A stretch of 64,000 nt of DNA from Corynebacterium sp. p3-SID1145 (GCA_025144245.1 JALXXC010000001.1:62001-126000); one strand, 5' to 3'. Shown: positions 53,654-62,726, numbered from the stretch's first letter. The notes: a model not told the origin generated them from the sequence alone. Made by a program: numbers and translations.

Positions 53654-55681
53654 CTAGGCTATGCCGCCCAACGCGAACCGCTCGAGGGCGCCGTAGTCGC
53701 CCGTGGCGAACAGCTCCAGGAAATCCATCGGCTTCTGGAAACCCGCGGAACGGATCTTGTAGTTGCGCTTCCAGCCGTCCTCACCGGTGAAACGGCACTC
53801 CCCTTCAAAGGGCATGTCGTCGCTGTCACCCGAGTAGCGGATCTCCGCGAAGGCATCCTCTTGGGATAGGTCGAGAATGCTGCACCGGTCACCGGGTTCA
53901 GCAAAACCGTGCTTCCGGAGATTCTCGAGCGACACGGGAAGGAACTGAGTCGCATATTCCTCGCCGTTCCACCTTATGACCTGGACGAACCTGCGTTCCT
54001 CCAGAACCGGCAATTTGGTCGAGGACTGCCACAGCGACGGATCGGTGACGCGCTCGACGTCGTTGGCGATGGAGTAGATCAAGGAGGCGTCGTTGACGTG
54101 CATTTTCTCTTTCGCGTAGACCGTTCCATCCGGGCAGTACAGACGTGCGGCTAGACCGTTCTCGTTCTCGAAAATGCATGTCTCGTACTTGCCATAGTGT
54201 CCGCGCGTGCCGACGGGGCCCGAGGTGAAAACGGAAAGCTGGCACGAATTTGCGACCTTGTCGATCGCTTCGTCGAACGCCGCCAGAGTGTTGACCTTCC
54301 AGCCTTGGAAAGGAAGGCCGTTGTTGAACACCCGCACTGCGTCGGGCCCGACCCCTTCGTTGAGTTTCCCGGATGGGTTGTACAGGACGTGCTCGCCGTT
54401 GACGACGATGGAGACGGCGTAGCCTTCCGCGATGGAGAACAACTGCGGAACTGCGCCCGGGTTACGCAGCCGCATGCGGGTCAGCTCGGCAGGTTCCACC
54501 GGCCCGTCGACGAGGAAGTCCCCCAGCTCGTGATTCACCACGGCGACGAAGTCCTCCATTTGCGCACTCGCCGGCTGGTTGCGCTGGGCGCGGTTGCTGT
54601 GAAGGAACCGAATCGTCGAATTCATCCACGCCGCTCCCCGGTGGGGAACCGGCATGGCAGTCACCTCCACTACGTCTTTGCTCCACATGGAGACGGACAG
54701 TGCCTGTATGTCGCCGCCGAAAGCCGCCTTCACCTCATCACTGTGGCCGTTGCCCTTGGAAAAGGCGCGTGCCACCGCCATGACTTCCTCCAGTGTGCCG
54801 AAGTCGCGGCTCACGCGGATCCCTGTCGACCGTACTTGGGTGGCGTTCCACGCTCCGTCGCGGGTGCGCCCGTACCGCAGTTCGCCCCAGTACGGATCAT
54901 GGAGCCGCATCATCGTGCCGGCGGGCAGGTCCGCGACGGCGTCGAGGCGGCGCAGCGGCAGATCAATGTTCTGGCCGTAGGCGGTTCGGCGCAGTCCCGG
55001 CAGGTCAGGTGCGGCTTCCTGCCAGTCGAGTTCATGAATTTCGCCGCAGATATCGGCGAAGGCCAGCAAAATGGAGCGGGCTTCCTCGTAGGTGCCCACA
55101 CGCAGCTGCTGAGCGGGTTTTTCTTCGCCGGATTCCGTGGCCGTGTAGCGCAGCGTCATCAACCACTGGCCGTCAGCCTCAAGGCACATGCTCACTGAAC
55201 CGCCGAAGGAATCTGAATCCGCGTACGTGGTGACCAGGAGCAACCACGCACCAACAGGATCTTGGGCGCGCAGAGCGTCCTCGAAAGCGATGTCGACAAT
55301 CCGCTCCCCCACCTGGCGCCACACCGTGCCGGTGGAGCTGGCGAGCTCCACCGGCGCAAAGGTCTCCTGCAAGTCAGTGCCCGCCGTGTTGACAAAGAGT
55401 CCCGCATCATCGAGAAAAACGAGGAATTCCTCGACATACGCGAGCGCTCCGATCTCGGCTAATTTTGGTCCCGCCTCCTCAGGCGCCAGCTCCACCGTCA
55501 TCACGGTCTGGGCGGGGACCTCGAACCCCACGATCTGGCTCACCTTCGCCGCGATCTCCCGCATCGACGGATCAGGGGTGTGCAGACTGTCGAGATCTGC
55601 GGAGTAGAAAGCCTGGACTAATTCGTGGTGCGGGGCAATAGCGGGAGTCGACGGTTTCCAAATGTGAAGAATCGGCCTCAT
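53654..55681 (-). CDS. Large cytoplasmic protein of unknown function (675 residues)
   Basis: No known domain is recognised. It has no signal peptide or membrane segment, and it is rich in acidic residues and beta-type segments. W-x-x-x motifs recur, for example M-R-L-H-D-P-Y-W-G-E-L-R-Y near residue 265 and F-Q-G-W-K-V-N-T near residue 470. The ATG at 55681 is 7 nt after TAGCTT. It ends the accessory block next to rpsP. Codon use looks like the host chromosome, so it may be a long-resident Corynebacterium gene. Confidence 0.75.
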   Translation of the reverse strand: MRPILHIWKPSTPAIAPHHELVQAFYSADLDSLHTPDPSMREIAAKVSQIVGFEVPAQTVMTVELAPEEAGPKLAEIGALAYVEEFLVFLDDAGLFVNTAGTDLQETFAPVELASSTGTVWRQVGERIVDIAFEDALRAQDPVGAWLLLVTTYADSDSFGGSVSMCLEADGQWLMTLRYTATESGEEKPAQQLRVGTYEEARSILLAFADICGEIHELDWQEAAPDLPGLRRTAYGQNIDLPLRRLDAVADLPAGTMMRLHDPYWGELRYGRTRDGAWNATQVRSTGIRVSRDFGTLEEVMAVARAFSKGNGHSDEVKAAFGGDIQALSVSMWSKDVVEVTAMPVPHRGAAWMNSTIRFLHSNRAQRNQPASAQMEDFVAVVNHELGDFLVDGPVEPAELTRMRLRNPGAVPQLFSIAEGYAVSIVVNGEHVLYNPSGKLNEGVGPDAVRVFNNGLPFQGWKVNTLAAFDEAIDKVANSCQLSVFTSGPVGTRGHYGKYETCIFENENGLAARLYCPDGTVYAKEKMHVNDASLIYSIANDVERVTDPSLWQSSTKLPVLEERRFVQVIRWNGEEYATQFLPVSLENLRKHGFAEPGDRCSILDLSQEDAFAEIRYSGDSDDMPFEGECRFTGEDGWKRNYKIRSAGFQKPMDFLELFATGDYGALERFALGGIA

Positions 55682-55729
55682 GCCCAACAAGCTACCGAGA
55701 CGGGGGCGGATGCGCGGGGGAACGGGAGA

Positions 55730-55780
55730 CGTCGATAAGCAAAATGCCCGCACACCTGACGGTGTACGGGCACGAGCGCG
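55730..55780 (-). terminator. rpsP terminator followed by a near-exact 12-mer
   Basis: On the minus strand TGCCCGTACACC pairs with GGTGTGCGGGCA (55746-55773, one mismatch), followed by TTTT and directly by GCTTATCGACG, the 11-base core of the dispersed repeat. Confidence 0.8.
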
Positions 55781-55786
55781 GGGAGC

Positions 55787-56314
55787 TTAGTTCTCCTCGG
55801 ACTCTTCAGCCTTCTCTTCCTCGGCCGGGGTGTCCTCAGACTCAGCGGCCTCAGCAGCCTCGGCTTCCGCCTTAGCCTTGGCCTCTGCCTCAGCCTCGGC
55901 AGCTGCCTTAGCCTCTGCCTCTTCCTTGGCCTTCTTGCGCTTCTCGGTGATGGCCTCGGCAGTCGGGCCGTTGGAAGCTTCCTCGAGAGCCTGGTTGAAC
56001 AGGTCGAGCTTGGACGGCTTCTCCTCGGCGACCTTGAGGGTGCCCTCGGCACCTTCCTCACCCTTGTGCTTCTGCCAATCGCCGGTCACCTTGAGCAGAG
56101 CAGCGACAGGCTCGGTCGGCTGAGCACCGACGCCGAGCCAGTACTGGGCGCGCTCAGAGTCGATCTGGATAAGCGACGGCTCTTCCTTCGGGTGGTAGAT
56201 GCCGATGTTCTCGATGACGCGGCCGTCACGGCGGGTGCGGGCATCGGCGACGACAACGCGGTACTGGGCGTTGCGGATCTTGCCCACGCGCTGCAGCTTG
56301 ATCTTCACAGCCAT
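55787..56314 (-). CDS. rpsP: 30S ribosomal protein S16
   Basis: A 175-residue S16. The core ([12 protein letters not shown]..., [15 protein letters not shown]) covers about 90 residues. The rest is a Lys/Glu/Ala-rich tail, as in other corynebacteria, with a highly charged end. The ATG at 56314 has an AAGGA site. In related genomes rpsP is close to rimM and trmD, but here 12 kb of accessory DNA intervenes. Confidence 0.97.
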   Translation of the reverse strand: MAVKIKLQRVGKIRNAQYRVVVADARTRRDGRVIENIGIYHPKEEPSLIQIDSERAQYWLGVGAQPTEPVAALLKVTGDWQKHKGEEGAEGTLKVAEEKPSKLDLFNQALEEASNGPTAEAITEKRKKAKEEAEAKAAAEAEAEAKAKAEAEAAEAAESEDTPAEEEKAEESEEN

Positions 56315-56704
56315 GTTGAAAGTCCTTACTTGGTCACTGGGCAGTTCAGTCACCCGCCGCTTATCGACGGGCCGGTTCAACCCTTAGATTTAATCTGCGT
56401 GTGACGAGGCCGGTCGGTGGCATCCCCGCTTCCGCGAAAATGGTGCCGGTTCCGGCGCTTACGCAGTCGGTGCCGCCGCGCGCACCGCCATGCGGACGCG
56501 CTTCGACCCCGAATACACTACCCCCGCCATTAGCGGCACACCAAAACGAGGCGCGGGTTAACAGTGTTCGAGGGTATCGGCGGTAGAGTCTCCACAGGAA
56601 GAACGGGAGAAACAGACAGTCAACGCTAGCGAGTCTGTTTTTCTTTCCGCATTGTTTTCTTTCGATTCGTCCCGATTCCCCAGAGCTTACGGATTATTCA
56701 CGAG
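56315..56704. promoter_or_regulatory. rpsP / acyltransferase divergent region
   Basis: This 390-bp gap holds no gene. It contains an exact 12-mer (56358-56369), an AGATT-T-AATCT inverted repeat near 56386-56396 close to the likely rpsP promoter, and a candidate -10 TAGAGT (56584-56589) for the acyltransferase. Downstream of that a stem (AAACAGAC 56610-56617, GTCTGTTT 56633-56640) runs into a T-rich tract. It is a terminator-like hairpin inside the acyltransferase leader and so a possible attenuator. Confidence 0.5.
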
Positions 56705-58969
56705 ATGACGACCACGGTAACCACCAAGCAGGAGAAGGCCGCAATGCCTGCGCTGAAGACTGCGTACCGCAACGACCTGGACGGTCTGCGCGGCATCGCG
56801 ATCGGGTTGGTGGTGCTGTTCCATGTCTTCGTCGGGCGCGTGTCCGGCGGCGTCGATGTGTTCCTGTTGCTGTCGGGCTACTTCTTCATGGGCTCGCAGC
56901 TGCGGTACGCGATGCGGCCGAATCCATCGTTGAATCCGTGGTGGCCGTTCTGGCGCACAGCGCGCCGCCTGCTTCCTGCCCTGGCGGTGGTGCTGGCGGC
57001 GATCTACGCGGGCATCAGGTGGCTGACGCCAGAGATCATGAGCGCTGATTTGGCGAAGCAGTTCACCGCCGCGGTGCTGTACTACCAGAACTACGAGCTG
57101 GCCTCGCAGAACCTGGACTATGCAGCGGCGGGCGCGGAGACCTCTCCCCTGCAGCACCTGTGGTCGATGTCTGTGCAGGGACAGTTCTACGTTTTCGCCA
57201 TCACGTCCGGTGTGATCGTGGCGTTCCTGGCGTCGCGCGTAGGCGTGAGCAACCAGAAACTGCGCCGCGGCATCATTGGTGTGCTCGCGGTGCTCGCGGT
57301 GGCATCGTTCGCGTACGCTTCGCGCTTCGGCTTGGTGGGCACGCCGCAGAACTACTACGAGTTCCCGTCGCGTTTGTGGGAGCTGGCGTTCGGTACCCTG
57401 CTGGCGATGCTGCCGGTGACAAATCTGATTCCGGAGAAATTCCGCGGTTTCGCGGCGGGGCTCGGCGTGGCGGCGATCGCGATGACCGGCGCAATCATCA
57501 CTACCTCCCTGGCATTTCCCGGCCCGGCGGCGCTGATTCCGCTGCTGGGTGCGGCGCTCGTTGTCATGGCTGGACCTGACCAACCGGTGGCGCGCGTGCT
57601 GTCGTCGGGCCCGATCCTGTGGCTGGGCAAGGTGGCGTATTCGCTGTACCTCTGGCACTGGCCGCTGCTGATTCTGTTCACGGTGAAGTCGGGTCGCCCG
57701 ACGCCGACGGTGGGCCTCGGCATCCTGGTCATCGCCCTGTCGCTGTGCCTGGCGCACCTGACCTACACCTTGGTCGAGGATCCGCTTCGCCAGCACGGCA
57801 AGCGCCCGAAGGCGGGTGACACGCCGGTGCGCAACGCGAAGGCGAGCTTGTCGACGCCTGAGGGGCGCGGCCGCGCCGTCGGCGGCGCCCTGATCGGTGC
57901 CCTCCTCGTCGGCTTGCTGGCTATCCAGCCGGTTTACGCGCGCCAGGTGAATGACGCCGACTTCGACCTCGCCTCCGAGAATTACCCGGGCGCCATGGCC
58001 CATTTCGGCGCGGACGTGCCCGAGGCCCCCGCGCAGCCGGATCCCAACCTGATCGCGGATATCTTCCCGCCGACGGCGGATGACAACTGCATCATCTTCA
58101 TGGACCAGCCGGCCGACATGCTGCCCGGCCCCCACTGTGTGTGGGGCGACCCGGAAGCTGAGACCACCGTTGTCATCTTCGGCGGTTCCCACTCCGAACC
58201 GTGGCTGATCCCGCTGGATAAGCTCGGCCGCGAACACGGTTTCAAGGTGATGCCGATCGTGCGCCAGGCGTGCCCGCTGATCCTCGACGACTTGGACACC
58301 GTGAGCCCCGAGTGCGCGGAGTGGTCGCGCCTGGCGTTCAACCGCATCATCGAGATGCACCCGGACCTGACGCTTTCCACCGCCACCCGCCCCGAGGGCC
58401 GCGCCGGCGAGGGCAACCCCGGCCCCGACATGGTGCCCAGCTCCTACGCGACGGTGTGGGAGGAGCTCCAGGCCAACGACATTCCGTTCCTGGGCCTGCG
58501 GGATAACCCGTGGGTGTTCAGCCGCGAAGGCGACCACATGGACCCCAACGAGTGTCTGCTCGCCGGAAACGACTTCGAGGCCTGCTCCACCCTGCGCCAG
58601 ACGGTCTACGGCGATGCCGATCCGTCGCAGGAATACCTCTTCCCGGAGAACAAGCAGTGGGGCTTGGACACCGCCGACTGGTACTGCGATGCAGAGCTCT
58701 GCCCGCCCATCATCGGCAACGTGTATGTCTACCGCGACCAGAACCACGTCTCCAACGCATTCGCCGCCACCACCGCCCCGCTGCTGTGGGCGAAACTCCA
58801 GGAGGTCTTCACTGCCCTGGGCATCCCTGTCGACGGGGCCTCCCCAGATCTCGACCCTGAAGACGGGGCTCCCACACAGCGGCAGGGTGAAGGTGTGGAC
58901 GCGGGAGACGTAGGCAAGCCGAGCGTCGAGGCGAACCCAGACATCCTCCCCGAACTCGGCGAGCAATAG
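56705..58969 (+). CDS. Membrane acyltransferase (acyltransferase 3 plus SGNH domain)
   Basis: A 754-residue protein of the OafB-like type. It has about ten transmembrane segments in residues 25-420 with R-N-D-L-D-G-L-R-G-I-A-I near residue 22. An extracytoplasmic SGNH domain follows: G-G-S-H-S-E near residue 497 in place of GDSH, and the D-x-x-H-like D-Q-N-H-V-S near residue 678. It likely O-acylates a cell-envelope polysaccharide. It starts after the hairpin leader and ends in a structured bidirectional terminator. Confidence 0.88.
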   Translation: MTTTVTTKQEKAAMPALKTAYRNDLDGLRGIAIGLVVLFHVFVGRVSGGVDVFLLLSGYFFMGSQLRYAMRPNPSLNPWWPFWRTARRLLPALAVVLAAIYAGIRWLTPEIMSADLAKQFTAAVLYYQNYELASQNLDYAAAGAETSPLQHLWSMSVQGQFYVFAITSGVIVAFLASRVGVSNQKLRRGIIGVLAVLAVASFAYASRFGLVGTPQNYYEFPSRLWELAFGTLLAMLPVTNLIPEKFRGFAAGLGVAAIAMTGAIITTSLAFPGPAALIPLLGAALVVMAGPDQPVARVLSSGPILWLGKVAYSLYLWHWPLLILFTVKSGRPTPTVGLGILVIALSLCLAHLTYTLVEDPLRQHGKRPKAGDTPVRNAKASLSTPEGRGRAVGGALIGALLVGLLAIQPVYARQVNDADFDLASENYPGAMAHFGADVPEAPAQPDPNLIADIFPPTADDNCIIFMDQPADMLPGPHCVWGDPEAETTVVIFGGSHSEPWLIPLDKLGREHGFKVMPIVRQACPLILDDLDTVSPECAEWSRLAFNRIIEMHPDLTLSTATRPEGRAGEGNPGPDMVPSSYATVWEELQANDIPFLGLRDNPWVFSREGDHMDPNECLLAGNDFEACSTLRQTVYGDADPSQEYLFPENKQWGLDTADWYCDAELCPPIIGNVYVYRDQNHVSNAFAATTAPLLWAKLQEVFTALGIPVDGASPDLDPEDGAPTQRQGEGVDAGDVGKPSVEANPDILPELGEQ

Positions 58970-58973
58970 AAAA

Positions 58974-59061
58974 TCCCTCCCGCGCGGTGAACTGCTCCCC
59001 ACTAGTCGGTAACTGATTTCTCAGTCCGACTTTCGGGGGCTAGTTCACGGTGCGGGAGGGA
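58974..59061. terminator. Nested bidirectional terminator between the acyltransferase and ffh
   Basis: TCCCTCCCGC (58974-58983) pairs with GCGGGAGGGA (59052-59061), GTGAACT (58987-58993) with AGTTCAC (59042-59048), and AGTCGG (59004-59009) with CCGACT (59026-59031). The three collinear stems could form one long cruciform or RNA hairpin between two convergent genes. Confidence 0.75.
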
Positions 59062-59075
59062 CAGAACTCTGAGGG

Positions 59076-60722
59076 CTACTTGCCCCGGCCCATGCGCTTC
59101 ATGGCTTCGTTGAAGTCCAAGTTATTCAGATCGATGCCGTCCATTCCGGGCGGGAGCTGTTCCTGCATTTTCTTCAGCTGGGCCGGATCGAGCTGATCCA
59201 TGCCCGGCATCCCGGGCATTCCAGGCATTCCGCCCTTGCCCGGCATTCCCGGCATCTTCGGGCCGCCGCCCCGCTTCTTCGCGGGCTTGCGCTTGCCGTT
59301 CTTGCCCTTGCGGCCCTTCGGCTTTTTCTTCGTCGCGGAACGGCCCATGCCCGGCATTCCGCCCATCCCCGGCATGCCGGACAGGCCGAACTGGTTGGCC
59401 ATTTTGCCCATCATCTTCTTCGCCTCGAAGAAGCGCTCCACGAGCTGGTTGACCTCAGCGACAGTGACGCCGGAGCCGTTGGCGATGCGCTTGCGGCGCG
59501 AAGCGTTGAGGATCTTCGGGTCCTCGCGCTCCTGCGGGGTCATACCGCGGATGATGGCCTGGATGCGGTCGAGCTGCTTTTCGTCGACCATGTCGGCCAT
59601 CTCGTTCATCTGCTTGCCGCCCGGCATCATCTTCAGCAGATTCCCGATCGGGCCCATGCGGCGGATCATCAGCAGCTGGTCGAGGAAGTCCTCGAGCGTC
59701 AGCTCGCCGGAGCCCAGCTTCATGGCGGCTTCTTCCGCCTTCTGCTGGTCCATGGTCGCCTCGGCCTGCTCGATGAGGGAGAGCAGGTCGCCCATGCCGA
59801 GGATGCGGCTGGACATGCGGTCCGGGTGGAAGATGTCGAAGTCTTCAAGCTTCTCGCCGGTGGACGCGTAGAGGATCGGCTTGCCGGTGACCTCACGGAT
59901 GGACAGGGCGGCACCGCCGCGCGCGTCGCCGTCGAGCTTGGTCAGCACGACACCGGTGAAATCGACACCGTCGGCGAAGGCCTGTGCGGTGGCGACGGCG
60001 TCCTGGCCGATCATGGCGTCGATGACGAAGAGGACTTCGTCCGGGTTGACGGCGTCGCGGATGTTGCGCGCCTGGGTCATCAGCGTCTCGTCGATGCCGA
60101 GACGGCCTGCGGTATCAATGATGACCACGTCGGCGTGGGTGCGGCGGGCTTCCTCGATCGAGGCTTGGGCCACCTCGACCGGGTCGCCGTGGGAGGTGCC
60201 CATCTCATGTTCGCTCGAATCTAGGGAGGTGCCAGGGTCCGGCGCGAAGGTGGGAACGCCAGCCCGCTTGCCGACGATCTCCAGCTGCTGCACCGCACCC
60301 GGACGCTGCAAGTCACAGGCCACCAGCATCGGGGTGTGGCCCTGCTTGGTCAAGTGAAGGGCAAGCTTGCCCGCGAGAGTCGTCTTACCGGCACCCTGCA
60401 GGCCGGCAAGCATGATCACCGTCGGCGGGTTCTTGGCCAGATTCAGCCGGCGGGTCTCGCCGCCGAGGATATTGGTGAGCTCCTCGTCGACGATCTTGAT
60501 GACTTGCTGCGCCGGGTTCAGTGCCTCGGAGACATCGGCACCGAGCGCGCGCTCTTTGACCCGCTTGATGAAGGCGCGGACGACTGGCAGGGAGACATCG
60601 GCCTCGAGCAAGGCGATGCGAATCTCACGGGCGGTGGCGTTGATGTCCTCTTCCGTGAGCTTGCCCTTGCCGCGCAGGCCTTTGAGCGCTGATTGCAAGC
60701 GGTCGGACAATGACTCGAACAC
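59076..60722 (-). CDS. ffh: Signal recognition particle protein Ffh
   Basis: A 548-residue GTPase with the N domain, the G domain (G-L-Q-G-A-G-K-T-T near residue 110, D-T-A-G-R, T-K-L-D-G-D-A-R-G-G), and a Met-rich M domain. The C-terminal part contains repeated G-M-P-G-M units and a basic Lys/Arg/Gly stretch, longer than in E. coli. It binds signal sequences and 4.5S RNA. The GTG at 60722 has an AAGGAG site. It works with FtsY, encoded 2 kb away. Confidence 0.96.
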   Translation of the reverse strand: MFESLSDRLQSALKGLRGKGKLTEEDINATAREIRIALLEADVSLPVVRAFIKRVKERALGADVSEALNPAQQVIKIVDEELTNILGGETRRLNLAKNPPTVIMLAGLQGAGKTTLAGKLALHLTKQGHTPMLVACDLQRPGAVQQLEIVGKRAGVPTFAPDPGTSLDSSEHEMGTSHGDPVEVAQASIEEARRTHADVVIIDTAGRLGIDETLMTQARNIRDAVNPDEVLFVIDAMIGQDAVATAQAFADGVDFTGVVLTKLDGDARGGAALSIREVTGKPILYASTGEKLEDFDIFHPDRMSSRILGMGDLLSLIEQAEATMDQQKAEEAAMKLGSGELTLEDFLDQLLMIRRMGPIGNLLKMMPGGKQMNEMADMVDEKQLDRIQAIIRGMTPQEREDPKILNASRRKRIANGSGVTVAEVNQLVERFFEAKKMMGKMANQFGLSGMPGMGGMPGMGRSATKKKPKGRKGKNGKRKPAKKRGGGPKMPGMPGKGGMPGMPGMPGMDQLDPAQLKKMQEQLPPGMDGIDLNNLDFNEAMKRMGRGK

Positions 60723-60826
60723 GTGTGGCACGCTCCTTGGAGAACGGTAGAGGGATAAGACAGAAACTTCCCTATACCCTAGCGCGCCGACGCTCAACGC
60801 CCATAAGTGAAGGGGTTCCGGTACCG

Positions 60827-61171
60827 CTAATCCACGATCGCGTCCTCATCGGTTTCACCCGTGCGGACACGGATGGCGCGTTCGACCTGCGACACCCAAA
60901 TCTTTCCGTCCCCGACCTCGCCAGTGTGAGCCGCACCCAAAATCGCGTCGACCGCCGCAGCCTCCTGCGCATCAGTCACCAGCACTTCGAGCTTGAGCTT
61001 GGCCACGTACGGCGATGAATATTGTGCCCCGCGGTAAAACTCGACGCCGGCTCGCTGCCTGCCTCTGCCCTGCGCTTCGGTGATCGTGATGCCCTGAATG
61101 CCGGCGTTTTCCAGAGCGACGACGACGTCTTCAAGGGTGAAAGGTTTGATGATTGCGGTGACGAGTTTCAT
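60827..61171 (-). CDS. glnK: Nitrogen regulatory PII protein
   Basis: A 114-residue PII protein. The T-loop reads G-R-G-R-Q-R-A-G-V-E-F-Y-R-G-A-Q-Y, with the modifiable Tyr in the usual place (in corynebacteria the Tyr is adenylylated). K-P-F-T-L-E-D-V is at the N-terminus. It binds ATP/ADP and 2-oxoglutarate and controls AmtB and AmtR. The gene overlaps the amtB stop by 4 nt, the classic glnK-amtB pairing. Confidence 0.96.
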   Translation of the reverse strand: MKLVTAIIKPFTLEDVVVALENAGIQGITITEAQGRGRQRAGVEFYRGAQYSSPYVAKLKLEVLVTDAQEAAAVDAILGAAHTGEVGDGKIWVSQVERAIRVRTGETDEDAIVD

Positions 61172-62610
61172 CGTTCAATCTCCTTCTCCTCGGTGGAGAC
61201 CACTTTGCGGGAATGCCGCTCATGATGCTCCCTGGATTCATTCAACCCAAATTCGGCGGCGGCCCGGTTGCCCACCGGCAATCCCCCGGGTCTCATGCCA
61301 GGCCCACCGAAGTCGTAGCCTGTCTCGCGGTGGATCGAGTAGTCAATGCCCTCGAACTCCTGCTGCCGGGTAATGCGCCAGCCAATGGTGTACTTGATGG
61401 CGAGAGCTAGGAGCAATGTGATCACGCCGCTTGAAATCATCGCCACGATCGCAATGAGCGTCTGGACAGCAAGCAGTTTCCACCCGTCGGCGCCCCCACC
61501 TGTCAGGATTCCGCGCTCGTGCGCGAAAAACGCCAGGCCGACTGTTCCCCACACCCCGGCCACGAGGTGGACACCAACAACGTCGAGGGAGTCGTCGTAG
61601 TTGAAGGTGTATTTCAGCCCCACACCGAAGCAGGCGAGAATTCCGCCAATGAATCCGAGCACCATCGACGCGACAGGACCGAGATCCCCCGCCGCAGGGG
61701 TGATGGCGACCAGGCCGGCGACAAGCCCGGACGACGCTCCAAGGCTGGTCGCGTACCCATCCCGGAGACGCTCCACCAAGAGCCAGCCAAGCATGGCCGC
61801 GGCAGCCGCAGCCGTCGTGTTGAGCCATGCCACACCCGCCAATCCACCGGCGGAGAATGCTGAACCGCCATTGAATCCCGCCCAACCGAACCACAAAAGG
61901 GCTGCTCCGATCATGACGAGCGGCAGGTTGTGGGGGCGGGAGTTGGAGTGCGGGAAGCCTTGACGGCGCCCAATGACGAGGGCCAGCACGAAGGCGGCTG
62001 TGCCCGCAGAAATGTGCACGACGGTGCCGCCTGCGAAATCAATCGGCGCGATGGCTGCTTCACCGTGCTCCTGCCCGAAGAGTACTGCGGCGAGTGAATG
62101 CTCGCCCTCACCGAGCACGCCTCCGCCCCACACCATGTGGGCGAGCGGAAAATAGACCAAGGTGATCCAGGCCGCCACGAACACGATCCATGCCCCGATC
62201 TTCACTCGGCTGGCGATCGCACCCGAAATGATCGCGGCAGAAATCACGGCGAACGTGAGCTGGAACATGATGTCGATGACGTTCGCGTAGCCGTTGGCTC
62301 CTACGATGTAAGCACCATTGACGTCGACGATCGAGTTCCGCAGACCGAAAAACTCGAAGGGGTTCGCGAACACACCACCCACCGACTGCGTCCCGTACGA
62401 CTCAGACCACCCCCAAAGCACGTAGACGACTGGAACTACGCCGAGCGCCGTGAACGACATCATCATCATGTTCAGAACGCTCCGGCGCGAAGACATTCCC
62501 CCGTAAAAAAGCGACAGCGCCGGTGTCATGAGCAACACCAGCGCCGCTGACACAAGCATCCAACTTGCGTTCCCTGACATTGTGGCTGTCTGTTCCGGTG
62601 TCACCTTCAT
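61168..62610 (-). CDS. amtB: Ammonium transporter
   Basis: A 480-residue membrane channel with eleven predicted helices. The twin histidines are in G-T-V-V-H-I-S-A-G near residue 190 and V-V-G-V-H-L-V-A-G near residue 340. The C-terminal cytoplasmic tail carries the E-F-E-G-I-D-Y-S-I-H-R-E-T-G-Y motif contacted by GlnK. It imports ammonium. The ATG at 62610 has a GAGGTG site close by. No clear AmtR box was seen upstream. Confidence 0.96.
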   Translation of the reverse strand: MKVTPEQTATMSGNASWMLVSAALVLLMTPALSLFYGGMSSRRSVLNMMMMSFTALGVVPVVYVLWGWSESYGTQSVGGVFANPFEFFGLRNSIVDVNGAYIVGANGYANVIDIMFQLTFAVISAAIISGAIASRVKIGAWIVFVAAWITLVYFPLAHMVWGGGVLGEGEHSLAAVLFGQEHGEAAIAPIDFAGGTVVHISAGTAAFVLALVIGRRQGFPHSNSRPHNLPLVMIGAALLWFGWAGFNGGSAFSAGGLAGVAWLNTTAAAAAAMLGWLLVERLRDGYATSLGASSGLVAGLVAITPAAGDLGPVASMVLGFIGGILACFGVGLKYTFNYDDSLDVVGVHLVAGVWGTVGLAFFAHERGILTGGGADGWKLLAVQTLIAIVAMISSGVITLLLALAIKYTIGWRITRQQEFEGIDYSIHRETGYDFGGPGMRPGGLPVGNRAAAEFGLNESREHHERHSRKVVSTEEKEIER

Positions 62611-62682
62611 CACCTCGCGAGGTCTCTTCAATTTTTCCAATGTGCTCTCTAATCCAAGCCCAACGGAAAGCCTGATACCCCG

Positions 62683-62726
62683 CAAAAAGGAAAAACTGCG
62701 ACACAGGTCACATCCGTGCCGCAGTT
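62683..62726 (-). terminator. ftsY terminator
   Basis: ACTGCGACAC at 62695-62704 pairs with GTGCCGCAGT at 62716-62725 (one G-T). On the minus strand the stem is followed by TTTTTCCTTTTT. It ends ftsY transcription before amtB. Confidence 0.85.

Noticed and set aside
56687..59002. 771-residue open frame on the minus strand
   Set aside because: It is antisense to the acyltransferase. The composition (Arg/His/Gln-rich) is typical of a high-GC shadow frame.
62611..62690. AmtR operator upstream of amtB
   Set aside because: No sequence close to the CTATAG-N-GATAG type consensus could be found by eye.
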